Below, one piece after another: positions 12,747 to 32,711 of a stretch of 64,000 bases of DNA. Under the pieces are notes generated by a model. It was not told where the DNA came from. It did no database searches and saw only the letters and a list, made by a program, of their open reading frames with translations. The translations under genes were made by a program, and so were the position numbers. Origin of the DNA: Dictyostelium firmibasis. Taxonomy: Eukaryota; Evosea; Eumycetozoa; Dictyosteliales; Dictyosteliaceae. The stretch's first letter is position 1. Each line of letters starts with the position of its first letter. The stretch is taken from positions 2,100,001 to 2,164,000 of the forward strand of contig CM069770.1 of assembly GCA_036169595.1 (NCBI GenBank), given 5' to 3'.

Positions 12747-13632
12747 ATGGATAGAGCACGTGTTAATACTGTTAAATCTGGACGTGGGAATTCATTTGGT
12801 TCTTTTGAAATTATATATCCACAAAATTTACATGGTGTAATTGAACCATTAGAGGTAATTATTAGTGTTAGCATTTTTTATTTTTTTATTTTTTTTCAAA
12901 ATAACTAATGACTTTTTTTTTTTTCTTATAAATTATTATTATTAAAAAATATAGTTTGAAACAACAATAAAAACTTTAAATAGTAAATGCCATAGTGTTT
13001 TCGCTAATAAATATTTCTTAATATTATTAATTAGTTTACTTGGTTTAATTTTAACAATTGTTGGTTTTGCTAAAACTGCAAATGATACTACTACTAGTTT
13101 TGATAATGAAAATGTAGATCCATCTATTAGTGGTGGAATTGTTTTAGTTGTTATTGGTTTTATTTTAATGTTTATAGGTTGTTGTGTCTTAGGTATTGTA
13201 TATATGGTTTTCAAAAATAAAGTTTTAAACAAAATTAAAGCTGAATTAGAAACAATTAATTTACATTTTGGAACTAGAAGAATTAGTTGGAGTTTAAAAT
13301 CAGAAATTGTTAGAAATTATATCCCAGATCATGAATATAGATTACACAGTAACAATAAAGCCTATAGAAACGGTGTCAAACATGACTATCAGGGTAACCC
13401 ATACAGAGAAGATACCGTTCACTACATTGAAATTCAATTCCCAGCTTTATCAGGTCAAGTCAATAGTTTCCAACCTCAAGTTGTAAATCCAAATTTTGCT
13501 GGTTATAGTGGCCAAGTACCCGGAGCCCATATTTCACAAATGAATATTCATTCTAATGCTGGTTATGGTGGCCAAGTATCCGGAGCCCATATTTCGCTTG
13601 AAATGAATCCTCATTCTAATAATAGATTTTAA
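12747..13632 (+). CDS. Two-TM membrane protein, paralogue 1 of a tandem pair
   Basis: Exons 12747-12854 and 12955-13632, 261 residues. The exon 1/2 join (PLE|FETT) is mirrored exactly in the next gene, which supports it. Two hydrophobic helices lie at about residues 59-78 (FLILLISLLGLILTIVGF) and 108-137 (GIVLVVIGFILMFIGCCVLG). They are followed by a cytosolic-looking basic region and the shared block NYIPDHEYR...NPYRED..HYIEIQFP. The C-terminus carries two tandem units of about 20 residues (AGYSGQVPGAHIS and AGYGGQVSGAHIS). I do not recognise a named family. Its downstream neighbour is a diverged copy in the same orientation. Confidence 0.85.
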
Positions 13633-13746
13633 AAAAAAATAAATAAATAAATAAATAAAATAATAAATTTAGTAAAAAAAAAAAAAATATTTTCAATAGT
13701 TTCTTATCAATATTTTTAATATCAATTTTAAAATTTTTTTTATTTG

Positions 13747-13778
<32 letters not shown>

Positions 13779-13822
13779 TCAAAACCATCCCTTTCAAAGA
13801 AATTTTTTCCTTTTCGCCCCCC

Positions 13823-13858
<36 letters not shown>

Positions 13859-13980
13859 TTTGGTTTTTGGCTTGAAAATAGATACCAAGAATTTTATATT
13901 GAGGCAGGTTTTTTAAAAATAATAATTTTTTTTTTTTTTTTTTTCATTTTTTTTTTTTTTTTTTTTTCTTTCTTTTATAA

Positions 13981-15291
<1,311 letters not shown>

Positions 15292-15709
15292 AAATAAATT
15301 CTTGGATCTGAATTTATTGAAAAAAAAAAAAGAAAAAATTACCCATGTGGTGATTCATATAAATTTTTTTCAAAGAATTGTAATATATTATGATGTAACC
15401 AGCAAAAAAAAAAAAAAAAAAAAATAAATCAAAAACACATTTTACAAAATTACCTTAAAATTTTACCTCTTAAAAAAATCTTTTTTTTTTTGTTTTTTGC
15501 ACTTAAAAATGTATTTTGAAAAAAAAAAAAATTAAAATATAAAAAAAAAAAAAATAATATTTTTTTATTTTTTTTTTATTTTTTTATTTTTTATTTATTT
15601 TTTTATTTTATTTTCTGGTTGTATTACGTGTGAGAGCAATAAAATAATTTTTTTATAATATACCATTTTTAAAAAATAAATAAATTAAAATTAAAATTAA
15701 AATTAAAAT

Positions 15710-15740
<31 letters not shown>

Positions 15741-15752
15741 AAAAATAAAAAT

Positions 15753-15783
<31 letters not shown>

Positions 15784-16064
15784 TAAAAATAAAAAAATAT
15801 TTAAATACAAAATTTATTTTTAATCTATTTATATATAATAAAACATAGTGTAATATTCAATTAATACCTATTACTATGGTTTTTTTTCTACCAGGCTAAT
15901 AAGGAAAAAAAAATAAATTAAAATAAAAAAAAAATAAATTAAAATAAAATAAAATAAAAAAAAAAAAACAAAATTTTTTTTTTTTAAAAAAAACAAAAAC
16001 AAAGAAATAAAAAAAAGAAAGAGTTATTTCTTTCTTTTCTTTTTTTAATATATAGCAGGAAAAA
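15292..16064. other. A/T-rich intergenic region
   Basis: Holds an (AAAAT)n/(AAAAAT)n tract at about 15680-15800 and poly-A runs before the next start codon. Nothing coding is visible. Confidence 0.8.
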
Positions 16065-19451
<3,387 letters not shown>

Positions 19452-19605
19452 AAAAAAAAAAAACATACATAAATTATTTAAACATCTAAAAAAAAACAAC
19501 AACAACAAATAATAAAAGATTTATTTAAAAAAATTATTTAATTGAATTAAAACCAAAAAAAGAAAAATAATTTATAGATTTATTTCATTTTTTTATTTTT
19601 TTATT

Positions 19606-20274
19606 TTAATTACAAAATACAGAATAATAATTATTGTTATTGATTAAAGTTGGAGAAGTTGAATTAATTTGTTGACAATTTGCAGCAGTATATGTTGGAC
19701 CACAACCCCAAATTGAACAATAATATGTATATGGTTCGTTTGAACCACTGCAATAGTATGATGATGGTTTTTGAGTTGAATTTTCAACGGCTTTAGTTGC
19801 ATTACTAAAATATTGAAGATTGGTAACTTCATTCTCATTACATGAGCCAACATTGTACATAAATGATTTAATGTAACTATTACTATTAACTAATGGTTGA
19901 TTTGAAACTGAAACTTTATAATAGTATTTATATACTGGAAATGATGAATCATCGAATGCAATGTTTGTATTTTGTATACATTTACCAATACTAACTGTTT
20001 GAGTAGTTTTTGCAGAACCTGAACAAACTGGATCAACTACATTTGATACGGAATATTGTGCCCATTTAACTTGATTTGTTGATGATGTGAATATATAGGT
20101 ATTGTTTTTATCGTAAGTTGTACAAGTATCAAGTTGGATTGAATAACCAATACCTTGTGAAGTTCCTGTACATTTACTATTTGTAAATGGTTGAAAATTT
20201 ACATATTGAATTTGTGATTGAACATTTAAAATATTAAAAATAATAACAACTAATATTGTTAATAGAAATCTCAT
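19606..20274 (-). CDS. Secreted Cys-containing protein of unknown family
   Basis: Single exon, 222 residues. A clear signal peptide (MRFLLTILVVIIFNILNVQS) is followed by a mature chain with about ten Cys, several N-glycosylation sites (NNT, NAT, NST) and no second membrane segment. It is therefore probably secreted or extracellular. The pattern FxxxxCTGTSQGIGYSIQLDTC and VSIGKCIQN looks like a two-part repeat of Cys-framed strands, as in other short secreted Dictyostelium proteins. I recognise no enzyme motif. It converges on the 1128-residue gene upstream. Confidence 0.8.
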   Translation of the reverse strand: MRFLLTILVVIIFNILNVQSQIQYVNFQPFTNSKCTGTSQGIGYSIQLDTCTTYDKNNTYIFTSSTNQVKWAQYSVSNVVDPVCSGSAKTTQTVSIGKCIQNTNIAFDDSSFPVYKYYYKVSVSNQPLVNSNSYIKSFMYNVGSCNENEVTNLQYFSNATKAVENSTQKPSSYYCSGSNEPYTYYCSIWGCGPTYTAANCQQINSTSPTLINNNNYYSVFCN

Positions 20275-20482
20275 TTTTCTTTTTGTTTAGTTTTTGATTT
20301 GACGAAACTCGAAAAAAATAAAAAATAAAAAAATAAAAAAAAAAAAAAAACAAAAAAAATTGTCTCGAAAGTGTAACATTGTTTAACCTTTCTCTATATT
20401 TTTTTTTTAAGTTTAAAAAAAAAAAAAATTATTTCAAATATTTTTTGATTTGTTGATTAAAATTACCCCTTTTGAAATTCAA

Positions 20483-20525
<43 letters not shown>

Positions 20526-20662
20526 TCCAAAAAAGAAATTTTAATCTATAAATTTTTTTATTTTTTTTATTTGATAATTTTATTATTTTTATAATTTTTT
20601 TTATATGTTAATGACCTTAAATAATTAAAAAAAATTAAATGTTATAAAAATATTATTTACAC

Positions 20663-20709
<47 letters not shown>
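20275..20709. other. Divergent A/T-rich spacer
   Basis: Lies between the starts of the secreted protein (minus) and the small TM protein (plus). Poly-A runs of more than 35 bases precede the ATG at 20710. No other feature is seen. Confidence 0.75.
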
Positions 20710-20712
<3 letters not shown>

Positions 20713-20880
20713 AATGGTTGGGAAATTGGATTTGTAGTTATTAGCTCTATTTCAATATTTTTCTTATTAATTAGGTTGATTTGTAAATGTTGTTTATATC
20801 AGGCTATAGTCAATCGTCATTTACCAAATTCCCATGATGAAGAATCAAGTTTGATTAACTCTGTTCAAAATCAAAATTAG
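20710..20880 (+). CDS. 56-residue single-pass membrane protein
   Basis: The ATG at 20710 directly follows a long poly-A run, the usual start context here; the frame stops at TAG 20878-20880. One strong hydrophobic helix (IGFVVISSISIFFLLIRLI) is followed by CKCC, a possible palmitoylation cluster, and a polar tail (NRHLPNSHDEESSLINSVQ). Codon use is typical of real genes. It is too short to assign to a family. Confidence 0.6.
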
Positions 20881-21561
20881 TTTTTTATATAAAATCGAAA
20901 CAAAAATTTCAAATAGAATATTATCATTTTCCCTAGTGTTATTATTTCAGAATTTATAATAAAATAATTTCATTGATTTAAAACCAGTAAAAATGAATAT
21001 CATTTAAATACTTTTATTTTTTTTAATAATCATTTTCGAAATTTTTTTTTTTTTTAAAATAGTCTTTTATTGATTAAAGTTTATTATTTTTTTCAAACCA
21101 AAAAATATTTAACATTGCGTAAAGGGCAATGGTATTGGGAAAAAAAAATAAATATAAAAAAAAATTGTTTAACAACCCCTGCAGCCTTTGTATTCCTATC
21201 AGAAACTTTTGTGTTTGAAATAAAACATATTAAGTTTTTCAAGATTTCAAAAATTAAAAATTTCAATAATAATACTATAGTTATTAATTAATTTTTTATT
21301 TCAAGATGTATTCAAAAAAATATGAAATTACTCTTATTATCAACAATATAAATGAAAACCCAAACTCTAACATCTTCTGGTCAGTTATTATTGTTTATAC
21401 TATTTAATTATTTTATAATTTTTTTATCATCTCTCTTTCCACTTTCAATTGTTTAAAACCTACTGATGAAATTTTTTTTTTTTTTAATAACCTCATCCAA
21501 TTGGATGTGTTCGAATCATGTTTTTATTTATTAATTATTTTATTTTAAAATTTTTTTATGT
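20881..21561. other. Spacer with a 33-residue open frame
   Basis: A short ATG frame at 21306-21407 (MYSKKYEITLIINNINENP...) ends in TAA and has normal codons. It could be a tiny gene or an exon remnant, but support is weak. The rest is A/T-rich. Confidence 0.4.
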
Positions 21562-21652
21562 GACCACGTTAATTCGTGGTATGACCAAGACTTGAACCAA
21601 GTCCATGGAGGATGTGTTATTCTGTGTGAAACCACTAAGCTAAGCCCCCACG
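21562..21652 (-). repeat. tRNA-like SINE-like element, copy A
   Basis: Read on the minus strand it holds a pol III box A (TAGCTTAGTGG, 21642-21632), a box B-like GGTTCAAGTC (21598-21589), and then a hairpin tail CCACG-AATTAA-CGTGG (21579-21564). It aligns over its whole length with copies B and C on the other strand, with small indels before box B. A full cloverleaf is not convincing, so it is tRNA-derived or tRNA-like rather than a working tRNA. Confidence 0.6.
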
Positions 21653-21695
21653 ACTGATGAAAAATAAAGATATAAAATTTAAAAATTCATCAACC

Positions 21696-21768
21696 GGTTT
21701 TATAGTGTAATTGGTTAGCACCCAGGACTTTGAATCCTGTAATCTGAGTTCGAGTCTCAGTAGAACCA
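21696..21768 (+). tRNA. tRNA-Gln (anticodon UUG)
   Basis: 73 bases without intron. The acceptor stem GGTTTTA pairs with TAGAACC, and the discriminator is A. Box A region is TAGTGTAATTGG. The anticodon arm is CAGGA-CTTTGAA-TCCTG with TTG at 21730-21732. The T arm contains GTTCGAGTC. A T-run (ATTTTTT) follows directly as pol III terminator. Gln-UUG reads CAA, the codon used for nearly all the poly-Gln tracts in this window. Confidence 0.93.
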
Positions 21769-21798
21769 TTTTTTAACAAAAATCAATATATAGTCGCT

Positions 21799-21809
21799 GG
21801 TTCGACTCC
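21799..21809 (+). promoter_or_regulatory. External B box downstream of tRNA-Gln
   Basis: GGTTCGACTCC, a perfect box B consensus, lies 30 bases beyond the tRNA end with no box A of its own. Many Dictyostelium tRNA genes are known to carry such an extra downstream B box. It could instead be the 3' remnant of a broken tRNA, since ...CCTGAAACCA follows. Confidence 0.6.
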
Positions 21810-21852
21810 CGTTCCTGAAACCACAAAGCAAGTTTTTAACATAGGGGTTCCA

Positions 21853-21951
21853 GGGGGGGCTTAGCGTAGTGGTTCCACACTGAATCACAAACCTCCGTGG
21901 CCAAGACCTTAGGTTCGAGTCTTGGTCATATCGCTAAGTAACGTGGTCATA
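21853..21951 (+). repeat. tRNA-like SINE-like element, copy B
   Basis: Box A TAGCGTAGTGG (21862-21872), box B GGTTCGAGTC (21912-21921) and tail AAGTAACGTGGTCATA. It matches copies A and C across the same length. The tail hairpin is damaged here (TCGC in place of CCACG). Confidence 0.6.
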
Positions 21952-21967
21952 ATTATACCCTCATTAT

Positions 21968-22060
21968 TGGAGGCTATACGTAGTGGTTCTGCGCTGAATC
22001 ACACAGTCTCCGTGTCCTTGGTTCGAGCCTTAGGTCATACCACGAAGTAACGTGGTCATA
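21968..22060 (+). repeat. tRNA-like SINE-like element, copy C
   Basis: Box A-like TATACGTAGTGG (21975-21986), box B GGTTCGAGCC (22020-22029) and an intact tail hairpin CCACG-AAGTAA-CGTGG (22040-22055), then TCATA. It is in direct orientation to copy B and inverted to copy A. Confidence 0.6.
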
Positions 22061-22723
22061 AATAACACACCTCGTAATCAACCGATAAAAAGCTCGACTT
22101 CCAAAAAACAACTACAAAAAAAAAAACATGGTGATTAGAAATTCTAATCCCAATAATATTAAAAAAAAAAAAAAAAAAAAAATTTTCTTTTGATACAATA
22201 TAGAATGGGTGATTTTTTTTATTTTGGTTGTTTCTGTTTAAATGATAATTAAAAAAGCATTTAAAAACATTTAAATCAATCATCGATTTTTTAATATTTT
22301 TTTTAAATAAATTTTGTCATAAATACCAGTTTTTTTACTAGCAAAAAAAAGAAAAATAATAATGTTTCAACCATATTAAAAACATCCATATAATAATACC
22401 AATATTGTTAACCCACAAAAACAAAAAACAAAAAAAAAAAAAAAAATGGGTGTATCCTTAAAATTATATTTCAATTTATTTTGTAAGGTTTATTATTTAA
22501 ACTTCTTTTTTAAGCAAAACTTACTTTTATTACAAAAAATTGATCCTTTTATTTTAAAATAAAATAAATTGAAATATATTTTTTTTGAAATTTGTTCTTT
22601 TATATTTTAAAAAATTAATTTTTTTTTATTTTTTATATTATTTATTATTATTTAAAAAATTATTATTTAAACTTAATTAATAATTTTATTATTATTATTC
22701 TCACTATTATTTTTTAAAATTTT

Positions 22724-22756
<33 letters not shown>

Positions 22757-22757
22757 A
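22061..22757. other. Spacer with small frame and hairpins
   Basis: A 17-base perfect hairpin (gattagaa-a-ttctaatc) lies at about 22133-22149. A 38-residue ATG frame from 22446 (MGVSLKLYFNLFCKVYYLN...) follows a poly-A leader but overlaps the larger hairpin at 22466-22577 and has no recognisable domain. Confidence 0.5.
22466..22577. repeat. 112-base hairpin with perfect 17-bp arms
   Basis: atatttcaatttatttt at 22466-22482 is the exact reverse complement of 22561-22577. The spacing of 78 bases is in the size range of a small-RNA precursor or foldback element. Low base complexity makes chance pairing possible. Confidence 0.45.
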
Positions 22758-23654
22758 ATGAAAATAATATTAACTTTAATATTATTAATTGTTTTAAAAG
22801 TAAATTCTTATGATATTTGTTTATCAAACCCAAAGAGATCAACGATAAATCAAGTATGTAAATATTCAACAGATTGTGAGTATCCATTATTTTGTGGTGG
22901 CAATGGGTATGGTAAGAATGCAACATGCTCAAAGAATATTGAAAATGGAGAACATTGTGAATCAAATAATCAATGTTCACCAAGTAGTGTTTGTTTTAAT
23001 GCAAAATGTAAAACTAAACTTTATAGTGGTGATAGTTGTGAAGTGAATAAGAGTTATTGTTCAAATTCAGTATGTATCAAAGGTAAATGTTCAATAGAGG
23101 GTGATGTTTGTACTTCAAATAATCAATGTAAATTTAATAACTATTGTAAATCTGGTAAATGTACTCCATTGGGAAAGGATGGTTCAACATGTGAAAATGA
23201 CTCAAGTTGTTCATTAACTAATGTTTGTATTAATGGAAAATGTGTTATTAAATATCAAAAACAATTGGGTGCTATTTGTTCAACTTCAAATGAATGTCAA
23301 GTTTTTTCTGGTCACATTTGTGAGAATGGTAAATGTTCAGTTTATAAACAACTATTATCCAAATGTAAAGATAATTCTGATTGTGGTCAAAATGGTATGT
23401 GTATGTGTAAGAGCGAGACTGAAAATGTTTGTGTAGATTTATCTTCTGGTGCACTTAAAAATGATAAATGTCCTTCATTACTTTCATCTTTCTCTTCTTG
23501 TATGACTCGTGAACATTGTACTGAGAATACTCCGAATGGTTGTCCAAAATGTTATCCAATCTTTATGTGTTATCAATATTCTTGCTTCTATATGAATCAA
23601 TTCTTTAGATCAACTCAAAATTATTATAAATCATTTTGTTCTTTATTAAATTAA
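22758..23654 (+). CDS. Secreted cysteine-rich protein (Dickkopf/EB-like modules)
   Basis: Single exon, 298 residues. A signal peptide (MKIILTLILLIVLKVNS) is followed by a chain with very regular Cys spacing. Repeated short modules read C.....C....C..GKC (NQCSPSSVCFNAKC, NQCKFNNYCKSGKC, SSCSLTNVCINGKC, NECQVFSGHICENGKC). The C-terminal block is GALKNDKCPSLL..SSC...EHC...NGCPKCYPIFMCYQYSC. The minus-strand gene at 38486-39430 has the same architecture and C-terminal block, so the two are paralogues 15 kb apart. Similar Dictyostelium proteins are described as Dickkopf N-terminal-like. They are probably extracellular, disulfide-rich and non-enzymatic. Confidence 0.85.
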   Translation: MKIILTLILLIVLKVNSYDICLSNPKRSTINQVCKYSTDCEYPLFCGGNGYGKNATCSKNIENGEHCESNNQCSPSSVCFNAKCKTKLYSGDSCEVNKSYCSNSVCIKGKCSIEGDVCTSNNQCKFNNYCKSGKCTPLGKDGSTCENDSSCSLTNVCINGKCVIKYQKQLGAICSTSNECQVFSGHICENGKCSVYKQLLSKCKDNSDCGQNGMCMCKSETENVCVDLSSGALKNDKCPSLLSSFSSCMTREHCTENTPNGCPKCYPIFMCYQYSCFYMNQFFRSTQNYYKSFCSLLN

Positions 23655-24065
23655 TTTTTTTAAAAAAATAAATTTAAATGGTAGTAATAAAAAAAAAAAA
23701 AAATTATTAAAAATAAAATAAAAAACAAAAATAAAAAAAAAAAAAAAAAAAAAAATGGTTATGGTTTTGGGAGAAATTATAAAATTTTTTTTTTTTTTTT
23801 TTGTATTTTTTTCATTTTTTTTCCAAAACAAATATATATTACATAAATTATTTATTTTAACTTTCTTTTTTTTTTTTTTTTTTTTTGTTTTTTTTTTTTT
23901 TTTTTTTTTTAATAATTTTGGAATATCAAACACCATATGTAAAGGGTGTGATTATATTATTTTATATTAAATTACTGATATATACAACTTTAGATTAACA
24001 ATATTACTCAACCCCACATTTGAACAATAAAGCATCAAAAAATAAAAAAGAGGATATTATATTAA
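23655..24065. other. Intergenic region with poly-A/poly-T
   Basis: Alternating poly-A and poly-T blocks to about 23910, then a plainer leader before the next ATG. No gene is seen. Confidence 0.8.
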
Positions 24066-29005
<4,940 letters not shown>

Positions 29006-29131
29006 TATTTTTGAGAAGAATCTTTTATTTTTTTTTTTATTAAAAATTATTTTTTGGTTTTTTTTTTTTTTATTATTTTTTTTTATTTATTTTTTATTAT
29101 TTATTATACAATTTTTTTTAATATTAATTAA

Positions 29132-31003
29132 TTAATTGGTTTTTTCATGGTCATCTTGAGAAATATCATCATCAATACTATGTCCTAACTTTGAACTATT
29201 AACAATTGGAATTGAAGAGGATGATAAATCTTTTTGAGTGACAACTTCTAATTCTTTTCCGTTATCATTATTATCGGTTGGAGTATCGCCATTTAATTCA
29301 TCTAAAACAGATTGATCAATTTCTTTGAATCTATAGGCGATTATGATAAAGATAAAGATAAATACAAACATAACAGAACCGAATAGTAAGGATAGAATGT
29401 ATTCGGGTAGTTCAATTAATTCAATGACAAAAGCATCAAACATATTACCAATGGAAACACAAATTAACCAACCTGCCATAACCAATGATTTCATTGAACG
29501 TGGCGAATTGGCATATGCAAACTCTAAACCGGTGATGGATAGTAATACCTCAGCAGCTGTCAAAACAACATATTGAGGGATTTGTAAAGCAATATGTACG
29601 GATTCTGGTGGAGAATTATCAATATGAACTTGGATTATGGCGGAAATGTAAAATGCAATCACCGATAAAAACATACCAGTTCCCATTCTACGAAGAAGAG
29701 TGAAATTGATCTTTCTCTTTTCCAATGGACGATAAAGACAATATTCAAAAATTGGTACGAAAATCATAACTAACAATGGATTAATACAATTGATAATTTC
29801 GGAATCAATTTCCCAACTTCCCAATTTCCTATCCATAGAGTTTGCTTGAATGGTCCAACGAGTACCGGTTTGATCGTACAATGCCCAAAAGAATGGTAAT
29901 GGTGTAAACACTGTTAATACTCTTAATACCAATTTAACTTGCTCAACGATTCTTGGTGAATATTTTGATTTTGCTCTATCTAAGAAACTATTGGAATAGT
30001 ATTGATCATTATATTTGCTACCTCTGAATAGTTTCTTTGTACTTTCAGAGATACCAGTACCAAAGATACAAAACGCAGTGGACAAAACTGATCCTTGAGG
30101 TTTACGTTTAACATATTGTTTATTACCAATTAAATAAATAATGATTGAAATAATTAATATACCAGCTGGAATAACAAATGCACACCAATATCCAACATTG
30201 GTTCTTAAAATTGGTGATAAAATAGATGAAAAGAATGATCCTAAATTAACACACCAATAAAATACTTGAAATAAATTTTGAAGTAATCTCTTTTGATGTG
30301 GGCCAAATTGATCACCACAAAATGAACTAACCACTGGTTTAATTCCACCAGTGCCAATTGCAATACAAGTTAAACCGACAACCAAACCTAAATCATTTAA
30401 ATTAACTAATTAGTAAATTATTATTTTAAAAATATTATTAAAATATTTTAATAATTACCCCATGGTGATCTATCTCCTGGGCCATCACCTGTAACTCCAG
30501 GAATTGCGGTAATTGAGAAAATTGCAGCACCAACACAATATAAAATACTAAAGTATAAAATTGTTTTATATTTTCCTAATATACCATCAGCAACATAGGC
30601 TCCAACGAGTGAACTTTATGTAATTAATAATATTTAAGTTAGTTAAGTTTTATTTTTTTAAAGATTGTAATTTATATACATACAAAATATAAGCACCAGC
30701 ATTAAATCCATGACCAATTGAGGATGCATTTTTCTCTGAATAACCCATGAAACTAATTAAATAATTTGTTAAAATACCTCTTAATGCATAGTAGGAATAC
30801 CTTTCACAAATTTCATTACCCATAATATATTTAATAGAAGGAGGGAAATGTTTTTCATCGCCACCATAAACAAAAACCTCATTATCTCCTTCTAATTCAC
30901 CTTGTTTACCACCTTTGAATGAACCTTTTCCATCAATAGAAGATCCTAAATTATCAACTGATGTTGAAATTCCAGAATTTGATGATTCTTCCTCGATTGC
31001 CAT
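29132..31003 (-). CDS. Proton-coupled oligopeptide transporter (POT/PTR2 family)
   Basis: Three exons by eye: 31003-30684, 30613-30459 and 30387-29132, 576 residues. Family motifs are restored across the joins: GNEICERYSYYALRGILTNY (proton-coupling E..ER-type site), FSLVGAYVADGILGKYKTI and IGTGGIKPVVSSFCGDQF. About twelve membrane segments can be counted, with a polar N-terminus of about 65 residues and a Ser/Asp-rich C-tail. These transporters import di- and tripeptides (in some eukaryotes nitrate or other small solutes) with protons at plasma or endolysosomal membranes. The EEESSNSG... N-terminal tail could hold sorting signals. The 3' ends of this gene and the polyQ gene converge within 130 bases. 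Confidence 0.92.
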
Positions 31004-31018
31004 TATTATTATTTTTTT

Positions 31019-31053
<35 letters not shown>

Positions 31054-32205
31054 GGCTGTCCTTTTTTCCAAAAATAAATTTATTTTATTTTTATTTTTAT
31101 TTTTATTATTTTATATTTTTATTAATATTTAAATGTTATAAATAGATTAAATTTACAATGTAATTGGTTTTTTAAGCTATTTAGACCAAGTTATTAAATT
31201 AATTTTGGTTTTTTTTTTTTTTTTTTTTTTAATAAAATTAATATATTAATATTTAGTATTTAAAAAAAGACCAACAAATAAAATTTCTTTAAACTAAATC
31301 TACTATAAAATTACAAAAATATTTTTTTTTATTTTTTTTTTATAACAATGAAATAAAAAAAATTATTATTAAATACAAATACAATTATAATACAGATAAT
31401 ATTACAAATAAAAATAATATTATTTTAGAAAATTAGGAAAGAGGATAATATTATAAATTTATTTTTTTTTTTTCTTTTAAAGCCAAGAATTTTTTTTTTT
31501 TTTTTTTTTTTTTATAAAAAACAATAAATTTATTTTGGATTGTTCAAAATATCTATACTCTTATTTTATCCTATTTACTCTATTTTTGTTTTTTTTTTTT
31601 TTTTTTTGATGTTTCGGAATCAAACAATCGGTTCCCTAACCGATAATTTTTTTCATTTTTTTTTTTAATTTTTTTATTTTTTATGACATTTTTTATTTTT
31701 TTTAAATTCTTTTTTTGAGTCTTAATGTTGCGAAATTTAAAAAAGAACAAAAAATGCAGATGAAAGGGTTCATTGCGAATAAAATTATTTTAAGGTTATT
31801 GATATTTTATGAAATTGTATGATTGATTCTGAACAATTGCAACCGAAAATATCTTTTTTAATAATTAATTATAAGAAAAAAAAAAAAAATAAGATTATAT
31901 GAAAAAAAAGACAATCTCGAATGTTTTTTAAAGTTTTGTAAATTTAAAAAAAAAAATAATAATAATAAACCTTACCTTTCACAATGGTTGTAACCTTAAA
32001 AAAAGCTCCAGAATGAAACTGTTAATCTTTAATTTTTTGTTTTATTTTTTTTTTTTTTTATTTTTTTTTATACACAATCGATTAAGGTAAGAATAAAAAT
32101 TTACAGAAAAAAATAAAAAATTAATATGATACAAATTCGAAAATACTACAAATTTTTGATACTGGTGTGGGTATTATTTTTTTCGTTCAAAGCAAAATGA
32201 AAGTT

Positions 32206-32242
<37 letters not shown>

Positions 32243-32711
32243 ATATATGATTATTATTATCCACTAAAAATAATTATTTAAATAAAATAAATTAATACTT
32301 TTAATTTTTTTTTTTTTTTTACTTTTTATAAAATAAAAATTAAAAAAATACCCATTTAAATAATAAAATAATGATAATTATAATTAAAAAAGGGTTTTAT
32401 TTTTAGGGGGTAATAGTAAAAAAATATTTTTATTACCAAAATAATCCTATTAAACCAAAATAAAAAATACCCCAAACTGTTTAACAAATGCAAATTAAGA
32501 AATGATTGTCTAGAAATTTTTTATTTTTTTTTATTATTAAAAAATGAATTCATTTTTAGAAAATAATACCCCTTTATTTTTTTATTATTAAAAAATAAAA
32601 AAAAAAATAAAAAAACGTTTTTAAAACTTGTGAATAATCAAAGCTTGAGGATATTCTTTTTTGATTTTTTTTAAAGTAATATATATATAAATATATATGT
32701 ATTTATTATAA
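31004..32711. other. A/T-rich intergenic region
   Basis: 1.7 kb without a supported gene. A short hairpin (atcggtt-ccct-aaccgat) lies at about 31628-31645. 31730-31860 is more complex than the surroundings and was considered as a snoRNA, without enough support. Several poly-T runs follow. Confidence 0.7.

Noticed and set aside
21070-21291. 73-residue plus-strand frame before the tRNA cluster
   Set aside because: Begins at TTG, has no ATG near the start and no recognisable domain.
31730-31860. C/D snoRNA-like segment (gatgaaa ... ctga, with tgca ends)
   Set aside because: Box C departs from the consensus and the terminal stem is only about four pairs; not enough to call.
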